Part shown: positions 8,410 to 16,126 of the stretch, in pieces
Layout of the letters: each line of letters opens with the position of its first letter
Position numbering within the stretch: the stretch's first letter is position 1
Notes under the pieces: generated by a model
The model's database searches: none
Told to the model about the DNA's origin: nothing
Seen by the model: only the letters and a program-made list of their open reading frames with translations
Source of the DNA: Microbispora sp. H13382
GTDB lineage: Bacteria > Actinomycetota > Actinomycetes > Streptosporangiales > Streptosporangiaceae
DNA: 64,000 bases
Direction: 5' to 3'
NCBI RefSeq assembly: GCF_014161445.1
Contig: NZ_JABBXA010000013.1
Coordinates: forward strand, 22,774-86,773
Position numbers and translations under genes: made by a program

Positions 8410-9204
8410 GTGAGACGTCACAGTGCCCTCCTCCTCGCGGCCGCCGTGGTGGGCTCGACCGTCACGGCCCCCGCCCCGGCGCACGCGGCGGCGTGGGAGA
8501 CGGTCGTCGACACCGGCTCGTTCGCCGGCTACTCCGCCCTGGAGTCGGAGTGGAAGTACCTGTATCCGTGGGGGTCCGACCACAACGGCTCCGCCCGGAT
8601 GTACGGCTCGTCCAGCGACCACAACCACATCTCCCTGTCCGGCGGGGTGCTGACGCTGACGGCCACCAGGATCACCTGGGACGAGGGCACGAGCACCGCC
8701 AACCCGCATCCGGCGATCCACTACCACTCCGGCGCGATCCACGCCCGGGACCAGGTCGTGGTGAACGACCAGTTCCCCAACTGGGAGGTCAAGGGAGACT
8801 TCCAGGCGCCGTCGTCCCGGGGGACCTGGCCGGCGTTCTGGCTCACCGGGGTGAACAGCTGGCCGCCCGAGAGCGACATCCTGGAGTTCAAGGGCGACAG
8901 CCGCAACTGGTTCAACACGTTCCGTACCTCGTCCGACGTGGACAGCACGGTCGTGGGCGTGTCGTCCCCCGGTTCCTGGCACACCTACCGGGCGTGGATC
9001 ACCAAGGTGAGCGCCACGGACGTGGACATCCACTACTACGTCGACGGCCAGTGGAAGGCCGTCCACCACGCCCGTGGCTTCGTCGGCAAGCCGATGTGGC
9101 TGATCGTCAACCTTCAGATGGAGGGCTCGTCCGGCTCCCCGGGCCCGAGCGCCGCCACGTACTACCGCGCCCGCAACGTCTACGTCGGCCGCTCCCGCGC
9201 CTGA
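8410..9204 (+). CDS. Secreted glycoside hydrolase family 16 protein
   Basis: A 264-residue secreted protein. From GTG 8410 there is a signal peptide (RRHSALLLAAAVVG, cleavage after AHA near residue 26), then a beta-jelly-roll enzyme domain. The GH16 catalytic segment reads ESDILEF, giving nucleophile E154, D156 and acid/base E159, an allowed variant of E-x-D-x-x-E. Aromatic residues (WPAFWL, NWFNTF, YYVDG) would line a glycan cleft. GH16 enzymes cut beta-1,3/1,4-glucans, galactans or related polymers; the substrate is not clear. The frame opens at TTG 8374, but only the GTG gives a clean signal sequence. It converges with the peroxidase gene (7-bp gap). Confidence 0.85.
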   Translation: MRRHSALLLAAAVVGSTVTAPAPAHAAAWETVVDTGSFAGYSALESEWKYLYPWGSDHNGSARMYGSSSDHNHISLSGGVLTLTATRITWDEGTSTANPHPAIHYHSGAIHARDQVVVNDQFPNWEVKGDFQAPSSRGTWPAFWLTGVNSWPPESDILEFKGDSRNWFNTFRTSSDVDSTVVGVSSPGSWHTYRAWITKVSATDVDIHYYVDGQWKAVHHARGFVGKPMWLIVNLQMEGSSGSPGPSAATYYRARNVYVGRSRA

Positions 9205-9211
9205 CGGAGGG

Positions 9212-10597
9212 TCACAGGCTCTTGAGATAGGCGAGCGACGGCATGAAGAAGTACTCGCCGCCCTTCATCGTCACGGTCTGGGGGACCTGCCGCTGGGGCG
9301 CGCTGAGTTTCGTGCCGCCCCACGCCTTCGGATAGCGCACCTTGACGTCCCGCTTGCCCTGGCCGATCACCGGGTCGTGGCCGGTGCCGCCGGCGGGGAA
9401 ATCGGGATTGTCGGCCCAGGTCTGCTGGGTGAACTCGAACTGAGCCTGCAGGCTGGAGTTGAACGCCATGAACAGCAGGCCCACCCCGCCCGTCGGCCTG
9501 GTCTGCGGGGCCGCGTCGTCCCACGGCCTGTCGGTGCGCCTGCCGTACGTCTGGCCGCGCCGGGCCATCATGACGCCGAGCGCGCGCTCCAGCCCGCCGT
9601 CCCGTGAGTCGCGCGGGTTGGCCTTGCGGATGTGCGCGCTCACCGGGCACTTCGACCCGGGGTCGTCGCGGTAGCTGAAGTCGTTCTGCACCGGATGGCC
9701 CTCGGAGCTCGGCTTGCCGTGCAGCCGCAGCGGCGTGCCGTTGCGGAACCGGCCCACCAGCATCGCGCCCGCGAGCGGCCGGTCGTCGCCCTTCAGCCCC
9801 AGCGCGTCGGCGAGGGCCTCCTCGGCCTCGCGGAACGCGCGGACGTTCTGCTCCAGCTTGCGCAGGACGAGATAACTGCCGAAGTGCCGGCTCGGGTGCG
9901 GGGCGAGCGGGTCGGCGACGAGCACGTGGCTGAGCGGGAAGAACGGGTTCCAGTTGGTGCCGGGCTCGGCGGCCACCTGGTCGGCGAGGAACAGCGGCTG
10001 GCTGCGGCCGTCCACGTAGCCGAAGTGCTCGATGCCCCGGCCCTGGGCGTCGCGCAGGCCCTCGCCCTTCTCCTCCCCGACGATCTTCGCGGTCTTCGGC
10101 AGCAGCGCGAGGACCCGCGTGCGGGTGGCGGCGACCGGCTCGGGCGTGGCGTCGCCGATCAGCACGATCGCGTGGATCTCCTCCTGGTAGTGCTTCTCCC
10201 AGGCGCCGACGGCGGGGTCGCTCAGCGTGTCCTTACGCCGCTTCATGCCCGATTTGAACGCGTTGTCGGTGAATTTCGTGGTGGATTCGCCCAGTTTGAG
10301 ATAGCCGGGCTTGCTGATTCCCACGCCCACGTACGGCGTGCCGGGCTTCTTCGAGCGGTTGAAGTCGCGGACCTCCTCCAGATGCTTCCTGGCCGATTTC
10401 ATGAGCGGCACGAGGGAGCGCAGGAAGCGCCTGCCGTCCGGGCCGTCGCCGAAGCGCACGAGCAGCAGGGACATGCTTTCCCGTACGTGCCCCTGCAGGA
10501 TGTTCGGCTGCAGGTTGTCGAGCATCGCCTTGGTGTCGGCGTCGAGTTTCGCCGAATCCCATGCGAGCGGTTTCCCGTTGGACAGGTCGACCGGCAT
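9212..10597 (-). CDS. DyP-type heme peroxidase
   Basis: A 461-residue dye-decolourising peroxidase. Signatures are GYVDGRSQP with distal Asp near D196, the proximal heme ligand H322 in CPVSAHIRKANPR, and the following Arg pair (MMARRGQTYG, about 346). The size and inserts suggest the larger class C/D enzymes rather than the 300-residue class B. No Tat or Sec signal is seen and no encapsulin gene is nearby, so a cytosolic, non-encapsulated role is likely. The ATG is chosen because GGAAGG lies 7 bases upstream; the open frame extends to 10636. Confidence 0.92.
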   Translation of the reverse strand: MPVDLSNGKPLAWDSAKLDADTKAMLDNLQPNILQGHVRESMSLLLVRFGDGPDGRRFLRSLVPLMKSARKHLEEVRDFNRSKKPGTPYVGVGISKPGYLKLGESTTKFTDNAFKSGMKRRKDTLSDPAVGAWEKHYQEEIHAIVLIGDATPEPVAATRTRVLALLPKTAKIVGEEKGEGLRDAQGRGIEHFGYVDGRSQPLFLADQVAAEPGTNWNPFFPLSHVLVADPLAPHPSRHFGSYLVLRKLEQNVRAFREAEEALADALGLKGDDRPLAGAMLVGRFRNGTPLRLHGKPSSEGHPVQNDFSYRDDPGSKCPVSAHIRKANPRDSRDGGLERALGVMMARRGQTYGRRTDRPWDDAAPQTRPTGGVGLLFMAFNSSLQAQFEFTQQTWADNPDFPAGGTGHDPVIGQGKRDVKVRYPKAWGGTKLSAPQRQVPQTVTMKGGEYFFMPSLAYLKSL

Positions 10598-10741
10598 GTC
10601 GATTCCTTCCCCGTAGTGGAAATGTCGGGCCCCCACCGATAAGAGTCATCATCCACGGAAAAGGTTCCCTGCGCCCCGACTTTCCCTGTGCGAGACGCGC
10701 CAGGTCAGGCCTATTCCGCACCACGGGGGTAGTGATCGGTC

Positions 10742-11836
10742 ATGACGAAGAGACGGCCTGTCGGCGTTGAAGAGGAGTTCCTTGTCGTCGATCTCGAGAC
10801 CCGGCGGCTGACGCCGCTGGCGGAGTCGATGCTGGAGCGGCTGCCGGACGAGGGGTTCGCGGCCGAGCTGCAGCGGTCGGTGGTGGAGACCAACAGCACC
10901 CCGATGGAGGACCTGGCCGACGTACGGGCCGAGATCGTGCGGCTGCGCCAGGCGCTCGTGTCGGCCGGCGAGCCGCTGGGCGTGGGCGTCATCGCCTCCG
11001 GCACGACCCCGATCACCGGCATCGAGGGCTACACGTTCACTCCCGGGGAGCGCTACCGCTACCTGTGGGAGTCCTACCGGTTCCTCGCCGAGGAGCAGCT
11101 CATCTGCGGGGCGCAGGTGCACGTGGAGATCGACGACAGGGACGTCGCGGTGCTCGCCGCCCAGCGCGTGGAGGCGTGGCTTCCCCCGCTGCTCGCGCTC
11201 AGCGCCAGCTCGCCGTACTGGATGGACGAGGACAGCGGGTACGCCAGCAGCCGGGCGCTGACCTGGCAGCGCTGGCCGACGGCCGGGCCGCTGGGCCCGT
11301 TCGCGGACGCGGCCGATTACGACAGGACGGCCGAGGACCTGGTTGCCTCCGGCGTCATCGAGGACCGCGGCATGGTCTACTTCGACCTGCGGCTCAGCGC
11401 CCACGTGCCGACCGTGGAGATGCGCATCTGCGACTCCTGCCCGCTCGCCGACGACGTGGTGCTGCTCGCCGGGCTCTTCCGCGCACTCATGACGAGGGAG
11501 ATGGAAGCCGTGGAGCGGGGCGAGCCGCCGGCCGGCGAGCAGCGCCTGGCGCTGCTGCGGGCGGCCAACTGGCGGGCGGCCCGCGACGGGCTGGAGGGCG
11601 ACCTGCTGTCGCCGGTGACGAGCAGGCCCGAGCCGGCCCCGCAGCTCGTCACCTGGATGCTGGAGGAACTGCGGCCGACCCTGGAGGAGCTGGGCGACTG
11701 GGAGATCGTCTCGGAGCTCGCCGACGCCGCGCTGCGCCGGGGCAGCTCCGCCTCGCGCCAGCGGGGGGCGTACGCGGTCAACGGGAAGCCGGAGGACGCG
11801 GTCGACCTGCTCCTCGCGGAGACCCGGCAGCGCTAG
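10742..11836 (+). CDS. YbdK-type carboxylate-amine ligase (GCS2 family)
   Basis: A 364-residue ATP-grasp-like ligase of the glutamate-cysteine ligase type 2 family. VGVEEEFLVVD at the N-terminus and QRSVVETNSTPM are the ATP/Mg and glutamate site segments; CGAQVHVEI and HVPTVEMRICDSCP are also family hallmarks. E. coli YbdK has weak gamma-glutamylcysteine ligase activity, but actinomycetes usually make mycothiol, so the physiological product is uncertain. The reading frame has one clear ATG. Two small membrane proteins follow within 90 bp and may share the transcript. Confidence 0.9.
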   Translation: MTKRRPVGVEEEFLVVDLETRRLTPLAESMLERLPDEGFAAELQRSVVETNSTPMEDLADVRAEIVRLRQALVSAGEPLGVGVIASGTTPITGIEGYTFTPGERYRYLWESYRFLAEEQLICGAQVHVEIDDRDVAVLAAQRVEAWLPPLLALSASSPYWMDEDSGYASSRALTWQRWPTAGPLGPFADAADYDRTAEDLVASGVIEDRGMVYFDLRLSAHVPTVEMRICDSCPLADDVVLLAGLFRALMTREMEAVERGEPPAGEQRLALLRAANWRAARDGLEGDLLSPVTSRPEPAPQLVTWMLEELRPTLEELGDWEIVSELADAALRRGSSASRQRGAYAVNGKPEDAVDLLLAETRQR

Positions 11837-11923
11837 GAGGCCGTGCGGCAGGGCGGGCATGCGGGCCGATACCCTACTGGCCATGTCACTGGCCATGTCT
11901 GCGATCCCCGCCCCGAGCGCGGC

Positions 11924-12277
11924 ATGAACGGCGCGTATTCCGGCTGGCTGATCGGCGCGGCCCTGCTGCTGGCATTGGCCGGCGCCGTCACCGCCGTACG
12001 GGACCGGCCGATGGGGCCGGTGCTGCTGGCCGGGCTGGGACTGCTGGAGCTGGCCGTGCTCGCGCAGGCGGGTTTCGCGCTCGCCGGGCTCGGCCACGTC
12101 GCCGAGAAGGCGACCTTCATCGGCTACCTGGCGGGCACTGTGGTGATCCCGCCCGCCGCCATGTGGTGGGGCCGTGCGGAGCGTACGCGCTGGGGCCCGG
12201 TGGTCATCGCCGTGGCCGCCTTCACCGTGGCCGTCATGACCGGGCGGCTGCTGCAGATCTGGAACGCGGGCGCATGA
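11924..12277 (+). CDS. Small four-helix membrane protein
   Basis: A 117-residue protein not recognised by function. It has four hydrophobic segments (about 6-25, 32-54, 66-80 and 92-112) with short charged loops such as RDRPMG and RAERTR. The ATG at 11924 is chosen because the upstream part of the open frame is not hydrophobic and has no family character. Its stop overlaps the next start as ATGA, so the two proteins are probably translationally coupled and may form a complex. It is conserved-hypothetical in appearance. Confidence 0.75.
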   Translation: MNGAYSGWLIGAALLLALAGAVTAVRDRPMGPVLLAGLGLLELAVLAQAGFALAGLGHVAEKATFIGYLAGTVVIPPAAMWWGRAERTRWGPVVIAVAAFTVAVMTGRLLQIWNAGA

Positions 12278-12660
12278 GCGCTCCTTCCGGCACCGGGCCT
12301 GGGCGCGTGCTCGTGGCCGTGTACGGGATCTTCGCGCTGGCCGCGACGTCCCGCGCCGCCGTGCAGATCGCCACGCGCTTCGCCGAGGCGCCGCTGGCGT
12401 ACGCGCTGTCGGCGTTCGCCGGAGTGGTCTACATCGTGCTCACGGTGGCGCTGGCCCGGAACGCCCGGCGCCTGGCGGTGGCCGCCTGCCTGGTCGAGCT
12501 GGCCGGGGTGCTGGTCGTCGGCACGCTGAGCCTGGCCGACCCCGCCGCGTTCCCGCACGCGACCGTGTGGTCCGGGTACGGCAGCGGGTACCTCTTCGTG
12601 CCGCTCGTGCTGCCCGTCGTCGGCCTTCTCTGGCTGCTGCGCGGCGTCCGCCGCTCGTAA
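12274..12660 (+). CDS. Small multi-pass membrane protein
   Basis: A 128-residue protein of unknown function starting at the ATGA overlap with the previous gene. It has four hydrophobic segments: VLVAVYGIFALAATS, the region ending YIVLTVALA, ACLVELAGVLVVGTL and LVLPVVGLLWLL. The second-helix region contains RAAVQIATRF, the kind of sequence seen in small actinobacterial integral membrane proteins. The pair architecture (two proteins of four helices each) and tight coupling suggest a heteromeric unit. No motif supports a specific activity. Confidence 0.75.
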   Translation: MSAPSGTGPGRVLVAVYGIFALAATSRAAVQIATRFAEAPLAYALSAFAGVVYIVLTVALARNARRLAVAACLVELAGVLVVGTLSLADPAAFPHATVWSGYGSGYLFVPLVLPVVGLLWLLRGVRRS

Positions 12661-12744
12661 CGGCTTTCTCGGGAAGCAGCGGGAAGCAGGGAACAAATGA
12701 GAGCGATGAGGGCTTTGGTATGGTGCTAATCGTAGGATGACTGG

Positions 12745-14202
12745 ATGAGGGGAAGTGTTGCGGCGATGAGTGCCGTCGAGACGCGGAGGGGCGTCCTGCG
12801 AGCACCATGGAGAGCGCCATGGGGAGCACGGCGCGGATCGATGGCGTGGCTGATCGCCGGGGGTATCGCCCTCGCCGCGTTGAACCTGCGCACCGCGGTG
12901 ACCAGCGTGGGGACCGTTCTCGACGAGGTGAGCACGGGCCTCGGCATGTCGGGGGCGATGACGGGGCTCCTCACCACGCTGCCGGTGATGAGCTTCGCCC
13001 TGTTCGGCGCCCTGACGCCGGCCATGTCCCGCAGGATGGGGCAGCACAGGCTGCTGCTGGCCGCGATCGTCCTGCTCGCGGCCGGGCAGGCCGTGCGCTC
13101 CCTCGTCGACTCGGCCGTGCCGTTCATGGCGGCCAGCACGGTCGCGCTGGCGGGCGGCGCGGTCGGCAACGTCGTCATCCCCGCACTGATCAAGAGGCAC
13201 TTCCCGCGGCGGGCGGGTGCGATGACCACCGTCTACTCGACGGCCCTTGCGGCCGGGACGATGGTCGCCGCCGCCGCGACCGTTCCCGTGCAGCAGGCCG
13301 CGGGAGGCAACTGGCACGTGGCACTCGGGGTGTGGGCGGTCCTGGCCGCCGTGGCCGTGATTCCGTGGCTCGCGCTCAGGCGCGGTGAGCCGGAGCGGCG
13401 CGACACCTCCGTGAGGGCCGGAGCCGACGGCCTCCTGCGCAGCAGGCTCGCCTGGGCCGTGGCCGGTTATTTCGGCTCGCAGTCGCTCATCGCGTACGTG
13501 ATGTTCGGCTGGCTGCCGCTGCTGCTGCGGGACAACGGCTACACCGCCGGGCAGGCCGGTCTGGTCCTCGCCGTGTTCACCGGGCTCGGCATCCCCGTCT
13601 CCATGGCGGTGCCCGCGCTGGCGACCCGGCTGTCCGGCCAGCGCCCGCTGGTGGTCGCCTTCGCCGTCCTGTACGCGGTGGGCTTCGCGGGCCTGCTCAC
13701 CGGGCAGGCGCTGTGGGCGTGGTCGATCCTCGTGGCCGTCGGCGGGGGCACGTTCCCGCTCGCGCTGGCGATGCTGGCCATGCGGACCCGCACCGCGGCG
13801 GGCACCGCCGCGCTGTCGGCCTTCGGGCAGAGCGCCGGATACCTCATCGCGGGTGCGGGGCCGATCACGTTCGGCCTGCTGCACCAGATGAGCGGTGGGT
13901 GGGTGCTGCCGTTCGGCCTGCTGTTCGCCGCGCTCACCGTGCAGGTGGTCACCGGCTGGTACGCCGCGGCCGACCGCGTGCTGGAAGACGAGACTCCGGC
14001 CGCGCCCGGCGTGCGGCGCGACGACCACGTCTCGCGGGGCGTGCGCGACCTCGTGGTGGGGCGGATGCGACGGTCGGCCGACAAGGCGCGGCGTGCGCGG
14101 TCGGGCGACGGCGTCACGGCGGCCCGGCCGCGCCTGACCCGTCCGGCCGGACGGCGCGGTGCGGGCCGAGGAGATGATCGTCGCAGGTCGGCCTCCCGCT
14201 GA
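12745..14202 (+). CDS. MFS transporter, CynX/NimT type
   Basis: A 485-residue 12-helix transporter. The first helix LIAGGIALAALNLRTAVTSV with its NLRTA motif is characteristic of the CynX/NimT (cyanate / 2-nitroimidazole) group of MFS proteins. After the last helix there is an unusual Arg-rich, probably disordered tail of about 75 residues (RRDDHVSRG onward). In-frame ATGs at 12745 and 12766 are both possible; the hydrophobic region begins at about residue 34. The upstream run TATGGT at about 12719 could be a -10. The substrate is unknown and no regulator gene is adjacent. Confidence 0.88.
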   Translation: MRGSVAAMSAVETRRGVLRAPWRAPWGARRGSMAWLIAGGIALAALNLRTAVTSVGTVLDEVSTGLGMSGAMTGLLTTLPVMSFALFGALTPAMSRRMGQHRLLLAAIVLLAAGQAVRSLVDSAVPFMAASTVALAGGAVGNVVIPALIKRHFPRRAGAMTTVYSTALAAGTMVAAAATVPVQQAAGGNWHVALGVWAVLAAVAVIPWLALRRGEPERRDTSVRAGADGLLRSRLAWAVAGYFGSQSLIAYVMFGWLPLLLRDNGYTAGQAGLVLAVFTGLGIPVSMAVPALATRLSGQRPLVVAFAVLYAVGFAGLLTGQALWAWSILVAVGGGTFPLALAMLAMRTRTAAGTAALSAFGQSAGYLIAGAGPITFGLLHQMSGGWVLPFGLLFAALTVQVVTGWYAAADRVLEDETPAAPGVRRDDHVSRGVRDLVVGRMRRSADKARRARSGDGVTAARPRLTRPAGRRGAGRGDDRRRSASR

Positions 14203-14277
14203 GGCCGCGCACCCGGGTTTACCTCTCCCTCTCGGGGCAGGCGTAGGTGCTAGAAACCCACGAGAGAAGGAGAAGGC

Positions 14278-14940
14278 ATGAGCTCGATCGAGCAGTCCGT
14301 CGACGTGAATGTCCCGATCCGCACCGCGTACAACCAGTGGACGCAGTTCGAGAGCTTCCCGGAGTTCATGGAGGGCGTGGAGTCGGTCAAGCAGATCGGC
14401 GACACGCGCACCGACTGGGTCGTCGAGATCGCGGGTGTCCGCCGGGAGTTCGAGGCGGAGATCACCGAGCAGCACCCCGACGAGCGGGTGGCCTGGCGCT
14501 CGGTGGACACGCCGCGCCAGGCCGGCGTGGTCACCTTCCACCGGATCGACGACAACACCACCCGCGTCACCCTGCAGATGGAGTACGACCCCGAGGGCTT
14601 CCTGGAGAAGGCCGCGGACGCCCTGCAGATCGTCCGCATGCGGGTCAAGGGCGACCTGGAGCGTTTCAAGACCTTCATCGAGTCGCGCGGCGGCGAGACC
14701 GGTGCCTGGCGCGGCGAGGTTCCCGGCCCGCATCAGCAGGGCGGCATGGGCACCGGCGGGTCCGGCACGGGGTATGACATCGGCGAGCCGATGCCGCCCC
14801 GGACCGTGAACCCCGAGTATCCGCGCGAGACGCCCCTGCCGCCGCCCGGCACCGGCCCGATCCCGCCCGCTCCCGGCACGGGGCCCGTCCCCGGCACCGG
14901 CCCGCTGCCGCCGCGCGACACGCCCGGTCCGGTGATCTGA
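14278..14940 (+). CDS. SRPBCC (START-like) protein with Pro/Gly-rich tail
   Basis: A 220-residue cytosolic protein. Residues 1-140 form an SRPBCC domain of the cyclase/dehydrase type: SIEQSVDVNVPIRTAYNQWT at the start, FPEFMEGVESV, and a long C-terminal helix with ALQIVRMRVKGDLERFKTFI. Such domains bind hydrophobic ligands; many actinobacteria carry similar stand-alone proteins of unknown ligand. Residues 150-220 are low-complexity, with repeated PGTGP units, and are likely disordered. GAAGGAGAAGG just before the ATG is a strong ribosome site. A perfect terminator hairpin follows, so it is probably a single-gene unit. Confidence 0.85.
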   Translation: MSSIEQSVDVNVPIRTAYNQWTQFESFPEFMEGVESVKQIGDTRTDWVVEIAGVRREFEAEITEQHPDERVAWRSVDTPRQAGVVTFHRIDDNTTRVTLQMEYDPEGFLEKAADALQIVRMRVKGDLERFKTFIESRGGETGAWRGEVPGPHQQGGMGTGGSGTGYDIGEPMPPRTVNPEYPRETPLPPPGTGPIPPAPGTGPVPGTGPLPPRDTPGPVI

Positions 14941-14954
14941 TCCAGACATCGCCA

Positions 14955-14987
14955 AAGCCCATCTCCCGCAATCCGGGAGATGGGCTT
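14955..14987 (+). terminator. Terminator after the SRPBCC gene
   Basis: A perfect 14-bp stem (AAGCCCATCTCCCG and its complement) with a 5-base loop, followed by the T-rich GTTATTTA. It begins 14 bases after the stop codon. Confidence 0.88.
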
Positions 14988-15084
14988 GTTATTTACAGGA
15001 GATCGGAAATTTATTTCGCCATGATATGATCGGAAAATACTCTTATAGCCTCACGGGTGTACCCATTGATTTGCTCGAAAAGGG

Positions 15085-15906
15085 ATGCCGCCCGTGTGCT
15101 ACGAATCCAATGCCGTGCCGCCCGTCTACGGCTCTCCGCGGACGACCGTGACGTCCGGGCGTGTCGTCCTCACGTCGGCCGACGGGGCGAGGTTCGCGGC
15201 CTTCCTGTCCCGCCCCGGCCGCCGGTCCGGTCCGGCGGTGCTCGTCCTGCCGGACAACCGGGGGCTGTCGGGATTCTACGAGCGCCTCACCGAGCGGCTC
15301 GCAGAGCAGGGCCACACCGCTCTGGCGATCGACTATTTCGGGCGTACGGCTGGTACCGGCCCCCGACCCGACGACTTCCCCTTCATGGAGCACCTGGGCA
15401 GGGCGTACAAGGACGGGCTTTTCGCCGACATCGCCGCGGGCGCCGCACACCTGCGCGCCGAGGGATGCGAGGAGGTCGTCTCGCTCGGTTTCTGCTTCGG
15501 CGGCAGGCTCGCGTTCATGGCGGCCCGGCCCGGCTTCGGGCTCGCCGGCACGATCGGCCTGTACGGCTATCCGGACGTGCTGTTCGGCAACCCCGGCCCC
15601 ACGCAGATGGCCGGAGAACTGCGCGGGCCGATCCTGGGGCTGTTCGGTGGCGCCGACGAGGGCATATCTGCCGAAGTGGTGAGCGCGTTCGGCGAGGCGC
15701 TCGACGGTGCCGGGGTGGCACACGAGTTCGTCACCTATGCGGGAGCGCCCCACAGCTTCTTCGAGCTGGGCCGCCCCGAGCTGGCCGAGGCCTGCGCCGA
15801 CGCCTGGGCGCGCATCCTGGGCTTCCTCGCCGCCGCGGAGCGTCCGGGAAAGCGGACAGCCCGAGGCGACCTGACCTCGCCTCGGGCTGCCACGATGCAA
15901 GACTAA
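15085..15906 (+). CDS. Dienelactone hydrolase family protein
   Basis: A 273-residue alpha/beta hydrolase. The DLH triad is complete: nucleophile C137 in GFCFGG, D191 in GGADEG and H223 in APHSFF. The oxyanion segment is VLPDNRGLSGFYE. Dienelactone hydrolases open cyclic lactones in aromatic ring degradation, but many homologues act on other esters, and no catechol or ring-cleavage genes are nearby. The first 20 residues precede the fold and have no signal peptide. The ATG follows AAAAGGG. The upstream 100 bases are unusually AT-rich for this genome and probably hold the promoter. Confidence 0.9.
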   Translation: MPPVCYESNAVPPVYGSPRTTVTSGRVVLTSADGARFAAFLSRPGRRSGPAVLVLPDNRGLSGFYERLTERLAEQGHTALAIDYFGRTAGTGPRPDDFPFMEHLGRAYKDGLFADIAAGAAHLRAEGCEEVVSLGFCFGGRLAFMAARPGFGLAGTIGLYGYPDVLFGNPGPTQMAGELRGPILGLFGGADEGISAEVVSAFGEALDGAGVAHEFVTYAGAPHSFFELGRPELAEACADAWARILGFLAAAERPGKRTARGDLTSPRAATMQD

Positions 15907-15983
15907 GCCTTCCTGCTCCGGCCGCGCGCACCGGCACCCCCGAAAGTGCCTAAACGGTGATGCGGTGAGCCGCTTGGGCGCGC

Positions 15984-15989
15984 TACCGT
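15984..15989 (+). promoter_or_regulatory. Candidate -10 box for the leader/EamA transcript
   Basis: TACCGT fits the actinobacterial TANNNT -10. Its spacing would put transcription start at or next to the leader-peptide ATG (15996), making the leader mRNA leaderless. No convincing -35 is seen. Confidence 0.35.
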
Positions 15990-15995
15990 GCCCGC

Positions 15996-16031
15996 ATGAC
16001 ATTGATCGTCTCTCCGCCGCCCGCCCGCTAG
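15996..16031 (+). CDS. Candidate leader peptide MTLIVSPPPAR (attenuator)
   Basis: An 11-codon reading frame, ATG ACA TTG ATC GTC then TCT, three Pro codons, Ala, Arg and TAG. It places Thr, Leu, Ile and Val codons consecutively and a Pro-Pro-Pro stall motif before the stop. The stop lies inside a perfect 18-bp palindrome (16021-16038). Ribosome-mediated attenuators with Leu/Ile/Val codons are well known before branched-chain amino acid genes; here the downstream gene is an EamA exporter. It is too short to be judged by coding statistics, so the call rests on codon content, position and secondary structure. Confidence 0.5.
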   Translation: MTLIVSPPPAR

Positions 16032-16072
16032 CGGGCGGCGTCCTCCGGTGAGCCGGGCCCGGGCGGCCCGGC
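16021..16072 (+). promoter_or_regulatory. Tandem hairpins of the candidate attenuator
   Basis: The first structure is the palindrome CCGCCCGCTAGCGGGCGG (16021-16038), overlapping the leader stop. The second is a 7-bp stem, GCCGGGC (16052-16058) with GCCCGGC (16066-16072). A ribosome paused on the leader would cover the left arm of the first hairpin and could change which structure forms. The EamA ribosome site GGAG lies at 16115-16118. Confidence 0.45.
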
Positions 16073-16126
16073 CGGTGGCTCCTGCCCGCGTACGGGAATC
16101 GGGCCCACCTCACTGGAGAGACGTCA

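Noticed and set aside
12124..14955. A 943-codon open frame on the minus strand
   Set aside because: It lies opposite the CynX-type MFS and SRPBCC genes, is rich in Arg/Gly/His/Pro without domain character, and arises from GC bias in third codon positions.
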